Assembly (NCBI GenBank): GCA_004802725.1
Contig: SGPM01000382.1
Location: forward strand, 1-24,464
From: Antrodiella citrinella
Taxonomy: Eukaryota; Basidiomycota; Agaricomycetes; Polyporales; Steccherinaceae
DNA length: 24,464 bases
Direction: 5' to 3'
Part shown: positions 1 to 9,838 of the stretch, piece by piece
How positions within the stretch are numbered: the stretch's first letter is position 1
Layout of the letters: each line of letters opens with the position of its first letter
Program-made: the position numbers and the translations under genes
The notes under the pieces: model-generated
Database searches by the model: none
Seen by the model: only the letters and a program-made list of their open reading frames with translations
What the model was told of the DNA's origin: nothing

Positions 1-390
1 GTCGAACTGCTCTGGGTGCAGAGACTTATGACACGGACAATCGGGAGATGGAGTAGACTTAGGCCATTTCTTCTTCCATGCAACCAAAAGCGCAGGAAGT
101 TTCTGCGTAGTTACGACGTCGCGATCGTGGTCCACGAAGTCATCGTGGTTGATCTGAAAGCCGGCGATTTTGAAGACTGACGTGAGGAAGCCAAAGAAAA
201 GCCACGTCTAGAAGAAAGCTTCCACCTGAGCAGGAGAACGACCACCATAGTCATCTTCTCCTTTAAGTTGCGCTACGGTCCAGCCCTGGCGCAATGGATA
301 GGTCATGAAGTCGCCATCGTCGTACGGTTCAATGCACTTGTATGGGACAGATATGTGCGTGGCTCCCTCAGGTATTAGAAGATGATTCAT
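1..390 (-). pseudogene. 5' end of a HET-like (heterokaryon-incompatibility type) gene with an internal stop; partial
   Basis: Reading leftward from the ATG at 390-388, 60 codons run to an in-frame TAG at 210-208. The same frame then stays open to the window edge, about 69 further codons. The peptide is protein-like on both sides of the stop: it opens MNHLLIPEGATHISVPYK, reaches VEAFF before the TAG, and continues TWLFFGFLTSVFKIAGF. From memory, this style (an opening ending in a query such as AFFQTWLFFGFL) is seen at the N-terminus of basidiomycete HET-domain proteins; the HET domain itself would lie outside the window. The simplest reading is a C-to-T nonsense change from CAG, making a pseudogene or truncated allele. 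A sequencing error, or an intron ending at the TTCTTCTAG that contains the stop, cannot be excluded. Family assignment is moderate; the broken frame is seen directly. Confidence 0.5.
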
Positions 391-1395
391 CCTGTGGAGT
401 GACTTGACGAAGTCTGCGCAGAGCCTCGTGGAAAAGAGGGCTGTTCAAACGGGAAATTGGGAAATTGTGGTAGGCACGTCAGACGTAGATAGCAAATCAA
501 CAACTCGTCTCACCGAGATAGCCTTGCCGCAAGGTGCTCTTCTTTCGGTGTGAAACCAAAGATTGCATGCAGTGCTGCGAGTGATTTGTTGTCGCGGTTG
601 AAGGGAAGTCAAGGAAAGCCTCCGAGACGATGGCTGCTCTTATATATTGTCACGTTTTCGGTCTGTGCCGATATTGATGTCAGCCTCAGAAGATTGGAAG
701 AGGAGAAGCTTACGAGTAATATTAATGTCGAGTCCTAACATCATCCGACCAAGGCTATGAGATATGCACCTAAGGGATCTGAAAGAAACGCATCAGGAAT
801 GATACGATTTAGTTGACTTCACGACGACTATATGTCCGGAGCTCCAGCTCCAGCTCCAATCCTTGGCGTATGTTAAAAATCAGCAGAGGCGAAGTGTCCT
901 AGTGTGAGCCATCCGAAAGAAACGAGGAAGTCCATACAATTAAACAAAATCGCAAGTGCGGAAATCAATACATATGGAATACATGGAGACGGAAGGTATC
1001 GGATAGTGTGGCGGAGTACCAAAGCAGAACACCGCAGCCTAGATGGACAAGTTGTACTCGTACTCGCTTCCCACGCTTTGCGAGATCCACAAGACAATGG
1101 CGGATAGTCACTTAGTAACACTTACGAGTTTCCCTCTGATATAAGGGATTCATTACATCCTGAGGACCATGGCTCGACATCATCATCATCACGTGGAGAG
1201 ACGCTTCCCTCTGATGCCTCATGAGAATTGTGGTAACTTACCTTCTTCTGTTCTTATCGATGTGTCTCTGGCATCTCTTTCGATACCACTCCGCTAAGCC
1301 TCAAAGACGCCTTGACGCAGACTGACGCAGACATATCAGTTTTCTTGGACATCTACACGGCCGATTTTTGATCCAATCGAACCTTTTGTTATCTA
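391..1395. other. Intergenic region between the HET-like fragment and the kinase gene
   Basis: About 1 kb with no convincing gene. Open frames at 550-738 and 904-1107 begin with GTG, not ATG, and have no recognisable motifs. Small repeats are present: CCAGCT-type hexamers near 842-857, a ten-base doublet (ACTGACGCAG-like) near 1312-1331, and the string TTCCCTCTGAT near 1130 and 1207. The last 15 bases before the kinase ATG (CTAAT followed by TAG) look like an intron branch point and 3' splice site, so a short upstream exon of the kinase gene could lie here. Confidence 0.6.
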
Positions 1396-3299
1396 ATGTC
1401 TAGGAGAACAATGACACGCGCGGTTGTCCGTGTCGATCAGGGTCTTGTAGACGTAGCTCAGGTAGTCCATCGTGCCATCGTCGACCGCAGAGAGGCAGCT
1501 GTGCTATCGCTATCGCACGGAGATGCTCAGGCCGCACTCGATTACACTTGGATGGTAAGCAGGCCTTGCTTCACAAAGGGTCAAAGGGTCTGATCATGCC
1601 TTCACAGTCCATGGGTTTTGGACAAGATGTACCGCGCATATACAAGACTCCTGAAGCTAGAGATGCTTTGCGACAATTGTCGCTTAAAATTGCGCTAAAA
1701 TACGACATGTTTCCTGCCGCAACCATCATCAAAGGGGTAAAACTGACCGAAAAGGAGAAAATGGGAGGGGGAGGTTATGCCAACGTGTACTTAGGTCGAG
1801 AGAGCTACAAGCACGTTGCCATCAAACGCCTGCACCTATACGAGAAGGCATCAGATGAGATAAAGCGTCAAACGAGACAAGTGAGCGTATTTCTTCTGCG
1901 GCCAGGATATCTCATGAAGCTAATATCGTTAGTCCTTTTACCGCGAATCCATGCTTTGGAAGCACTTGTCACATAAGCACGTGCTTCCCTTTCTTGGGGT
2001 CTCTGAGGACGTTTTCCCAAGAACAGTCTGCATTATCTTGCCTTGGATGTCACACGGCAGCATTCGCGATTACATTCCAAGATGCCAAAAAGAAGGGAGG
2101 CTGTCCGGATCTGCTTTTGGAAGGGCCGTTGTCAAATGGGTGGGTACGAACAAGCTCCCCCACCTTCACGTCTTGACACAGTTCCTTTTAGTTTCATCAA
2201 ACGGCGCAAGGCCTCGCTTACCTTCACGAGCAGAAGATCATTCATGGCGACCTTCATGCTGTGAGCACTCATTGTTATTCTCTACTCTACCTGCTCTCAA
2301 GAGTGGTCACATACTGAAGCATGGAGTAGGGAAATATTCTCATTGATACAGACCACAATGCTCGTCTCACTGATTTTGGCGTAGCTATCATCGCGGAAGC
2401 TAATGCATCTGAGGGATCAGAGAGTATCTATGGCGCTCTTCGCTGGCAAGCTCCTGAACTTTTCGATCCTGAGGAGTTCGGTCTGCCGGATGATTCCGTA
2501 CGATCGGGTGCTGCTAGCGATGTGTACGCTCTCGGACTCACAGGTATTGAGGTATGTAATTTGATCTCCCCTCATTACCATACCTATGTAACGTTCTGCA
2601 CAATAGTTATATACGGGCAAAATACCCTTCCCAGAAATCTCGGATCCTATCATGGTTCAGCGACGAGTTATCAAGGGTGTACGGCCAAATCGACCAGTTC
2701 TACCGGATGGCCCTATTTCTGACGATATATGGGACCTCCTGTGCTGGACCTGGGCGCACAACGCATCAGACAGACCATTAGCCAGTCAAGTTGCGACTGA
2801 GCTGGGAGACATTCGATTGTCGAGCCATACGGCTGGGCTGTCATTGCATACACCCCAGGTGCCAGAGATCGCCAGTGAACCGGCCGCGGCAGAGGCCATT
2901 GAACGCATAAGATCACCATCGCCTACAGCTGCATTCACCGAACTCATGAACACAACTCTTCAAAGTCCTGCCGACAGACAGCGCTTCTTCCTCAAAGCTA
3001 TCAAAGAGGGCGAAAATCTCATGAAACTTAGTAAGTAGACTGTTGCGGCCTTTTCTCGACGCTCGGTGAATGAATTCTCCATATTCCTTGCAGATCCTGC
3101 ATACTTCAATCAGGCAGCGCAAATCTTTCACAAAGCGCTTCTTGCTTACCACAATCCTCCGGAGTTGCTCATGATTTACGAGGGAATGCTTCAACCTCCA
3201 GTACTTCAAGTAAGTATCAGCTTTTTCTCTCATATCTTATCTGTTCTTAACTTTCCGTTATAGCTCGTGAAAAACATGTATCAAGCTCGAACACAGTAG
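1396..3299 (+). CDS. TKL-type protein kinase with a C-terminal Tom20-like domain
   Basis: Eight exons: 1396-1554, 1608-1880, 1933-2139, 2192-2260, 2330-2551, 2607-3030, 3094-3209, 3264-3299, giving 501 residues. The kinase domain is complete: Gly-rich loop GGGGYANV (106-113), ATP lysine in VAIK (K126), helix-C Glu (E149), a WKHLSHKHVLPFLGV stretch typical of fungal TKL kinases, catalytic loop HGDLHAGN (231-238, D233, N238), DFG (251-253) and APE (277-279). HGDL in place of HRDL makes it a non-RD kinase; activity still looks possible. A linker rich in Ala, Ser and Pro follows. Residues about 418-498 then match the Tom20 receptor fold pattern: FFLKAIKEGENL, AAQIFHKALLAYHNPPELL, MIYEGMLQPPVL. 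Kinase C-lobe and the start of the Tom20-like part lie in one exon (2607-3030), so the fusion does not depend on splice choice. No signal peptide or membrane segment is seen. The first exon is the least certain. Confidence 0.85.
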
Positions 3300-3770
3300 G
3301 TTTGCTAGACTACTGAGCAAAAACCTTTTGCGCAGGAAATGTGTAGTCGCTAATACTCTGAAATCCATCCAATATTTCGTCGTCGTGCCGCTCAATACGC
3401 CCTCTAAGGTGGTGTTACTATGGAAACAACATGCAGCGCAGCCTGAGTTCTGTCGAAGGCACGCTGATCATGCGTGTTTGAGATTATGCCAGTGTGTGAC
3501 ATTCGATACATGTGTGAAGTATGGATGTCCGTCAGGTACACCTTCAGATCGACGTTATAACAGACAGACACAAAGGTGACTACGATTGTCCATGAGAATT
3601 GCTGGATGCGGAGTACACTATGATGGATGAGATGGTAGGTAGATGAGTACAAGAGATATACAAGACGTCTAGAAAAGTAACAGAGATCGAAAACGTGAAG
3701 ATGAATCATGATACACTTACCGCCACCATGCCATGCATGACGGCGATATCTTTTTTACACTTCGACTATT
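3300..3770. other. Convergent 3' intergenic region
   Basis: This 471-bp space lies between the ends of the kinase gene (plus) and the Ser/Pro-rich gene (minus), so it should hold both 3' UTRs and polyadenylation signals. The minus-strand open frame at 3404-3709 and the plus-strand one at 3328-3579 show no motifs and do not look like genes. No terminator structure or RNA gene was recognised. Confidence 0.6.
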
Positions 3771-5360
3771 TCATTTCGACACATCGTGCTGATGACGCAG
3801 ATGCGCTCCTCCGATGGTATGCCTGCGTTGCAGCTTCTTACCACTCCCGCGTGAGCTAGCAGATCCTCGGGAATCAACAGACGGCGTGGAGAATCGGGGT
3901 ATGGCGAAGATGCGCTGGAAAAATGGTTTCCGGGAACTTGAGTATGATTGTGGAGAGATAGGAGAGTGGGCAGTTGTGGTTGTTGCCGTATAGGCAGAGC
4001 GTCCGTTCGGAACCTAGGGGCAACATGAGGTTCATGATCTTTATGGCAAGTGATGTAGCTGCACTCACGATAATCTGCACCTTCTGCCCTGGAGTCGGAA
4101 GGATGTAGTACGTCCCGGAGGAGCTTTGGCTACCAGCATCACTACCCAAAGAGGGTGTAGGAGAGCGCGAACGACTCGGAGATAACGGCCGGCCCCAAAA
4201 GCCCCTCCTTCCTCTCTGTGATCGCCCCCGGTGGTCATCTACTTCGTCACGCAAACCAGGACCTCTGCTGCGACCGCGGCTTACGCTACGACCATGATCG
4301 GCGAGGGACCTTGGCTCCTCAGGAATAGCAGACGAGGTCGTATGCGAGCGATGCCGTGATGTGGCACGACCAGCGAGAGAAGGGTCTGGATAAGGACCCG
4401 CTGCGCTCTGTGGGTGGGGCGCGATTGACTGTAGGCAACCGAGGGAGGTGGGTAGCGACCATTCAAATGATTGGGATGGGTCGGCGGAGAGTATACGATT
4501 GCGGGAGGGGTATACCGTGACCTGGAGTGTTTGGACGAGGGCGCGTAAATAATGGCAGGGGGTGAGTAATTGTAAGGAAGTTGTGACGCCCCACGTGATT
4601 GTGAAGCTGCCTGCTGTTCGAGGAATCGCTCGCCACCTGATGTCGACATGGGGAGCGGTTGAGATTGGGAATACATGACGGCTGGCGAATTGGTATTACG
4701 TGGCGGCGCGCCATGAGACGGCAGGCGGGGAGTGGGTGAGACAACAGTTGGATGGTGCGTCGAATGTGATGAGCGTTGGGTTGGTACCCGTGAATGTCCT
4801 CCAGAATGAGTATGGTGCGACTGTGGCGAGCGATGCGACTGCTGAGGAGAAGCCTGCGAAGACTGCTCCGACTCTCGCGAAGGCAACACAACTATGCTCT
4901 CGGGAGACTGTGAAATGGGGCCTTGAGCAGGTGCACCTTGCGCCGGCGGTGACGTGATATAAGACAGCGTTTGAGCGTAGCGAGAACGTTGAGACGCAGG
5001 ATTGGGTATTGCCCGGGGCTGCGACCTCATATGTGGGGGAATGGGTGGATGCGAAGGGTCGTGCCTATCTGAACGGGAGCGTGGAAAAGAGCGCGACCCG
5101 AGGTTTTCGTGGGGGATGGGAACGTCTGGACGACCGTCTTCATAGCGAAGAACCATACGTGGCGGCAGCGAATGGCTGCTCTCTCCATCCGAGTCACTAG
5201 GACCATAGCTGGGGGCATCCGGGTCATCCAGAACGGAGGGCGGCGACGACGGCGAAAGGACAAAGTCGTCGCTGCGGTGCCTTTCGACCCAAAGGGCGGT
5301 CCGGTCTTTCGCGGAATAATACTCGCGTAAGGCCTCTGAGGAGGTTGTGTATTCTGTCAT
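3771..5360 (-). CDS. Ser/Pro-rich low-complexity protein of unknown function, with a frame break
   Basis: The protein starts at the ATG 5360-5358 (MTEYTTSSEALREYYSAK). I prefer this over the in-frame ATG at 5516 because the extension looks like UTR and the MTEYTTSSEA opening resembles a family I remember from other Agaricomycetes. The last intron is 4014-4068, after GTYYILPTPGQKVQII; the final exon 3771-4013 ends with KPFFQRIFA and GKKLQRRHTIGG, a basic tail that also fits that family. The body is Ser/Pro/His/Arg-rich with short tandem units of the YTPPAIVYSPP type and is probably disordered. The frame of the long upstream part and that of 4069-4430 differ. Either a 68-nt intron at 4429-4496 (GTATAC...CTACAG, phase 0) joins them, or one base was lost near 4425. 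Function is unknown. Confidence 0.7.
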
Positions 5361-8104
5361 AGTGCCTAGGGAGCGACGTGAACAAAGAGAGCTTGAATGA
5401 GACCAAGGACGGGACAAGGACGAGCAAGAAGAAAGGATACCGACCGTTGTGCCGCGAAGAGTCTTATGGGGACTCGGGAGATCCCTACGGTTCATGAAAC
5501 GGAGCAGCGGAGACATCTGGAGTCATCAAAGTAAACTTACCTGCCTCTTGAGAAATACATAAAATCTTGTGCCCCTGCAGGACCTCAAGATTATCTCGAG
5601 AACGTGTTTCCGGCGAGGCTTGAACGAACCACTCGAGCGACAGGGACTAGGCGACTACCAGACCCTATCGTGGTCGTTGCCGAGGTCCGAGCCGTGATCG
5701 GAGATTGAACGATCTATCCTTTCTCCCAGTCAACATTAATATTGTGACTCAACATCGACTTTGACAATTGACATATGCTGCCTGCAAGTCGCTACGTTCG
5801 GTCCATGGGCATATGTTTTGTTTTCAGGTGTGTGTAAGACGGTCATTGGTGTTCGGTGTGTCTCACATGTAATTCTTACTTTCAGGGCTCGTAATTCCTC
5901 CACCTCCATCATGCAGAGCATCCGGATGTCGGGCCAATGCTCAAGGTTGCATCTTACCACGCAGGTCTGCCGGTGTTGACCCGAATCTGACCAAGAAACA
6001 TCGGGAAATGGCATTCAACTGACACGGAACAGTTTCGAGCCTTGGTCGGCGGGGAACTCCCTTTCAATGTACAGAAGCGGCGACCCGCCAGACGCTCCGC
6101 CGTCACCTTGTCCCATGACCAATTGGTGAGTGCACTAGGCTCATGGATGAGTGAGAAGATTTCCTTTTGGTTGACGGACCTGTCTGCTGGACAGTCATTT
6201 GGTCGGCAGTTGTAACTTCACTTCAGATAGCGAGCGTGTGTCGCGGCAGCGTGATTCATTTCCTGTGACTTGCATGGGATCTGGTGTAGACCAAGGTGCA
6301 AACAAAGCGCATCTGTGAGTCAAGACATTGTTCCTGTTCGCGGCCATCTTTCGGGCGATCTGACTATGCCTATTGGCCCCGGTGTCGTAGTCTGTCCGCG
6401 GCTTAACTCGCGTCTCGTCACAGCATAAAAGTGCAATATATGGATCTGGGCATGTCCAGTATAGCTGCGCACGCCCCAACGGATGGTTCTACTCGCTCAA
6501 CTGACCAGATGTCGTTATTGCACGTCCAGCTTTCCAGTGTTCGGCGTCTTGGGTTCATTGACGGAAGGATCACCGTCGAAGTAGAGGTAACTTTGACTGA
6601 ATGGAGAAGTGTCCAGAACTGCAACCAACTATCGATACAGGACATGTCTCTGCATTCGGTTTATGACGATCTAGTCTATTACTGGTGGCCGACCTGAGGG
6701 ACAGCAAATCGGCAGGCTATCTGACCAAGGAGCTCCAAAGTTGGGTATACTTCCCCCACTACACAACGCGCAATTGGAGATTGGAGCTCTTCGTAGGGGT
6801 GGTACGTGTTGTTCATTCTTCCAGAGCGCAGTCATTTTCTTCACGCATTTACGCTTTCGCAGTCACTATCAGACAGTGCAACGATGACCAGCACAGGGGA
6901 GTACAGGTAGGTTTTAATGTGGGGTTTCCAACGGAAGATGGCTCGTCTGACGCAACAGATTTCTTTCGTGATTCTGGGCATCGGACACGTGTGGATTTAA
7001 TCGAACTCAGCGGAGATGATGCCGTCTTCTCGCTGCAGAATCATTCTCGTGCGAAACTAGGCCCACGGAAAAGTTTCTCTCTGGGTCAAGGGCTCCACCG
7101 CTATCCAACACAGGAACTCTGTCTATCTAGACAATCGATTTCACGACAAGACGGAACCTTCTAGTACGCCTGACGCGTTACAAAGAGCGGAGACCCAAGA
7201 CCAAGACGCCCACATTTCCCAAACCTCCCACTCGGAGATCAGACCACGGCGTCCACAGGCTTGCAAAATTGACCGAAGCCCCTGGGGGACGCTTGCACAT
7301 CAACCCACATCCTCCGATCACGCTTCTCAGCCACATATTGTCAGGCGATAAGTCTTGCGGAGGGACGCTGAGTATGTCATCTTATGTCTCTGGCGGCTCT
7401 CGTCGAGATGTCAGTTATATCACCCACTTTGCGTGATGTTGTAAGAATCAGGTAAGATCGCGCTCCGGTCTGAGTGTCCGGAAGATTGGTCTCCCCCCTC
7501 CTCGGTCATCTTATCCACGACCGCGGCTTCCTCTCAGGCTGAACAGCAATGTTTGGCGGTGGCGCTTTGGAATGCAACGAATCGGATACTCGTCATCTAC
7601 CTTACCCATACGTGAAAGCTCTGGGATTCGACTCCAAGATCGGTGTGGCAAACGGTGGCTCTTGCTCGTTTATAGTTGCCTTGGTGTTTGCGTCTATGAT
7701 TGGGGCGCTGGTCGCTTTGTTGAGCAGGTGGCAGGCCTTAGGCCCTTAGGCATCAATGCATCACTCTACTTAGACCCTGTAGTTTCCGAGGCGCTGTGTT
7801 GTGGTGATAGTCATCGGTGACAAACCCATTCAGTGCCAAGCGTCAACTTGTGAGTGTCCTGCAGGGCAGAGCGTCCGGTGGGCGTCGGTATCAACATTGT
7901 CTGGATGTAGCGTTGCGTATACTAGTGTAATGATATGGAGAGGGTATTGAAACAATGGGGGTGCTACGGGATGAGATACAAATATCGTGATGTAGGTACT
8001 TGAGAAGAACAAAAACGAAAGAATAATACAACACAGAATAACAATCAAAGAGGTACTTCCAAAGATAGATGCAGGTCAGGGCACGTCAACAGAACCACAA
8101 AGGA
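5361..8104. other. 2.7-kb region without a recognisable gene
   Basis: From 5361 to about 5520 this is the 5' flank of the Ser/Pro-rich gene. Beyond that, several open frames exist but none is convincing: 6440-6697 plus (85 codons from an ATG, no known motif), 6685-7164 plus (159 codons but no ATG start), 7549-7749 plus (66 codons with one hydrophobic stretch, SFIVALVFASMIGALVALLS), and minus-strand frames at 5736-6014, 6195-6479 and 6418-6645. Intron-like strings occur, for example GTACGTGTTGTTCATTCTTCCAG near 6801 and a GTGAGT near 6126, so a lineage-specific or decayed gene could be hidden here. I could not assemble one. The part right of about 7830 is likely the 3' flank of the DUF6699 gene. 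Confidence 0.5.
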
Positions 8105-9344
8105 CTATGATGGCCTCTTGAGTTTCATCTCGTAGTACCCATCCCTCGACTTGACGAACCCTTCTAGGATTATCCGCTCCATCAAGAAATCTACCCTCCG
8201 TATGCCCATCGAGAGCTCTGCTTGCTCGCCTTGACACCGACGGGCATACGCATCTGCGACCTGCGCGCGTACCCGCTCGTCCATCTCGCAATTGTGGTAA
8301 TCCTCGTGCGAGATCTGTGTCTGCATTGATATCCAGATGGCACGGAAAAGGTCGTACATGGTGATGCCGGTGGGATTGGATGTCTCGACCTCGATGTACC
8401 ACGGGAAGTAGTCGCTGAAGAGGCGCATACTAGGGATGGGGGGCTCGCATGTGAAACGTGTGAGATCCCACTCGTTGACGGGCCGATGCAGGTCCCGGAA
8501 TCGCAAGCCGTCTGTGTTGTCTCGCACATCGAGCGTCATGAGTGGGACCGAGGAGTAGCGCAGCCACGAATGCAGTGTCGTCTTCGGGCCAAACTCTGAC
8601 AATCGAGGGAAAATTAGCGACAGTCTGCCTCAGCGGACGCTGTGCATCATGCCGATGGACGTGAAGCTCACCTCTGATACTGGGTGACCGCACCCGCCGC
8701 GTCTTTGGCGACAGCAGCTGCCCTAGCGCAGCTCCGAATGCATTCTGCCTCGTCATGGAGAAATCCAAACGCCAATCTCGTGGCGGACGTTTGTCGTCTT
8801 CCCGGATACGGTCGAGGTACGACCGTGAGCGACCGATGCTGTGACTCGAGCGGGACGAGGGGCTGGATTCCGGTGAGAACGGTGACGGCGCCCTGTGGGA
8901 TGCCGACCGCGATCGTGGTCTGGGGGTGCCCAACGCCCGCTCCTTCCGCCACTCTGGTTCCTGTTCTATGTGCACCCAGTCATCCCCCTGTCCCGCATCT
9001 TGTATTGGATGCGTTGGCATAAACCGGGGAGTAGTCATGATGGTTGGTTGGCCAAAGCCCTGAGGCCAGGAAGGCATCCCCGACATGGGGATCTGAGCGG
9101 GGAATTGGGGTAGGTTGTTCATGGGAAGTATTTGTGGCGTTGTCCGCCAGTCAGTCTGACTCTGAGCTTGCTGTGGCATCCAAGAGCCTGCTTCGGAAGC
9201 AGGCTGATTTGCATGCCACAGGTGACCGCCAGCTGGGGTAGCTGGCCATGGTGTGCCCTGTCGCTGGTTGTCGCCGAAACCGTCGGGATAACCTGGGTCG
9301 GGATAACTTGGGTCGGCATAGACAAGAGGTGGAAGGTCATCCAT
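8105..9344 (-). CDS. DUF6699-domain protein with a Ser/Pro-rich N-terminus
   Basis: Two exons on the minus strand, 9344-8672 and 8595-8105, with an intron at 8596-8671 (GTGAGC...TGTCAG, phase 1), give 387 residues. The start is the ATG at 9344-9342 (MDDLPPLVYADP); the longer open frame begins with GTG. Residues 1-224 are low complexity, rich in Pro, Ser, Gln and Arg, with a repeated YPDPGYPD unit. Residues about 230-385 look like the DUF6699 domain widespread in Agaricomycetes: LRYSSVPLMTLDV, then FPWYIEVETSNPTGITMYDL, a helix RAIWISMQTQISHEDY, and a closing GIRRVDFL with EGFVKSRDGYYEMKLK. The molecular function of this domain is not known to me. The gene is divergent from MAD3, with 494 bp between their start codons. 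Confidence 0.85.
9185..9205. repeat. 21-nt near-perfect palindrome inside the DUF6699 coding sequence
   Basis: Ten bases (AGCCTGCTTC) are followed, after one central base, by their exact reverse complement. It falls in the low-complexity N-terminal coding region (residues reading PASEAG), so it may be chance codon use. It could form a hairpin in the mRNA. Confidence 0.7.
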
Positions 9345-9838
9345 GGTTGAACTTGACACTGAGGATGATCAAGAGATGGTCGAGGATTGATATCGGTCTG
9401 CCTCGAGGTGAAAGGCTGTATCGTCCGTTTTAAGAGTGTCACAGGAACCAGACGCTTGAATCGGGACAACAAGGATTGACGAGTACGATTTCAGAGACAG
9501 AGAAGTATTCGTAAAGCAACCAAGATGGATGTAAAATGTAGTTCAGACCGCGCAGAAGATGAGAATGTGAAAGTCCTTCAATATCGACCACCGCAACTCG
9601 TGAAAGTCAGAATTTGGGCAGCACTTCGATCGTGGGACACAATTTCTACATTCGATGTATATTTATTCGAATAATTACATGACGTTAATTATGTAACCAT
9701 TGCAACGCGATCACGTGCAGTAGTCATGAAGACCTGCTTTATTTTCGCGTGTTTCTTTTGTGTTTCTTCGGGGTCTCCTCATCCGAGTCATTGTCAATTT
9801 CGTTCAACTCTTCGTCACATAAAACCACGGTATCAGCC
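9345..9838. promoter_or_regulatory. Divergent promoter region between the DUF6699 gene and MAD3
   Basis: The 494 bp between two outward-facing start codons must hold both 5' UTRs and promoters. An AT-rich core at about 9655-9700 contains a 12-nt palindrome (TTATTCGAATAA), a TGACGT half-site within ATGACGTTAATT, and nearby an E-box CACGTG at about 9714-9719. These are candidate transcription-factor sites only. No good TATA box sits at the usual distance from either ATG. Confidence 0.5.

Noticed and set aside
4463..4891. A 142-codon minus-strand open frame inside the Ser/Pro-rich gene
   Set aside because: It lies in another frame of the low-complexity region, has no motifs, and does not connect to the conserved ends of the gene.
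5605..5690. A possible minus-strand tRNA, because of a GTTCAAGCC-like B-box
   Set aside because: The flanking bases do not form a T-arm stem and no acceptor or anticodon arm can be drawn.
6440..6697. An 85-codon plus-strand ORF
   Set aside because: It has an ATG but no motif, no supporting splice structure and no recognised relative, so it is described in the gap entry rather than called as a gene.
7549..7749. A 66-codon ORF with one hydrophobic stretch
   Set aside because: A single possible membrane helix in a short orphan frame, with an equally long overlapping frame, is not enough to call a gene.
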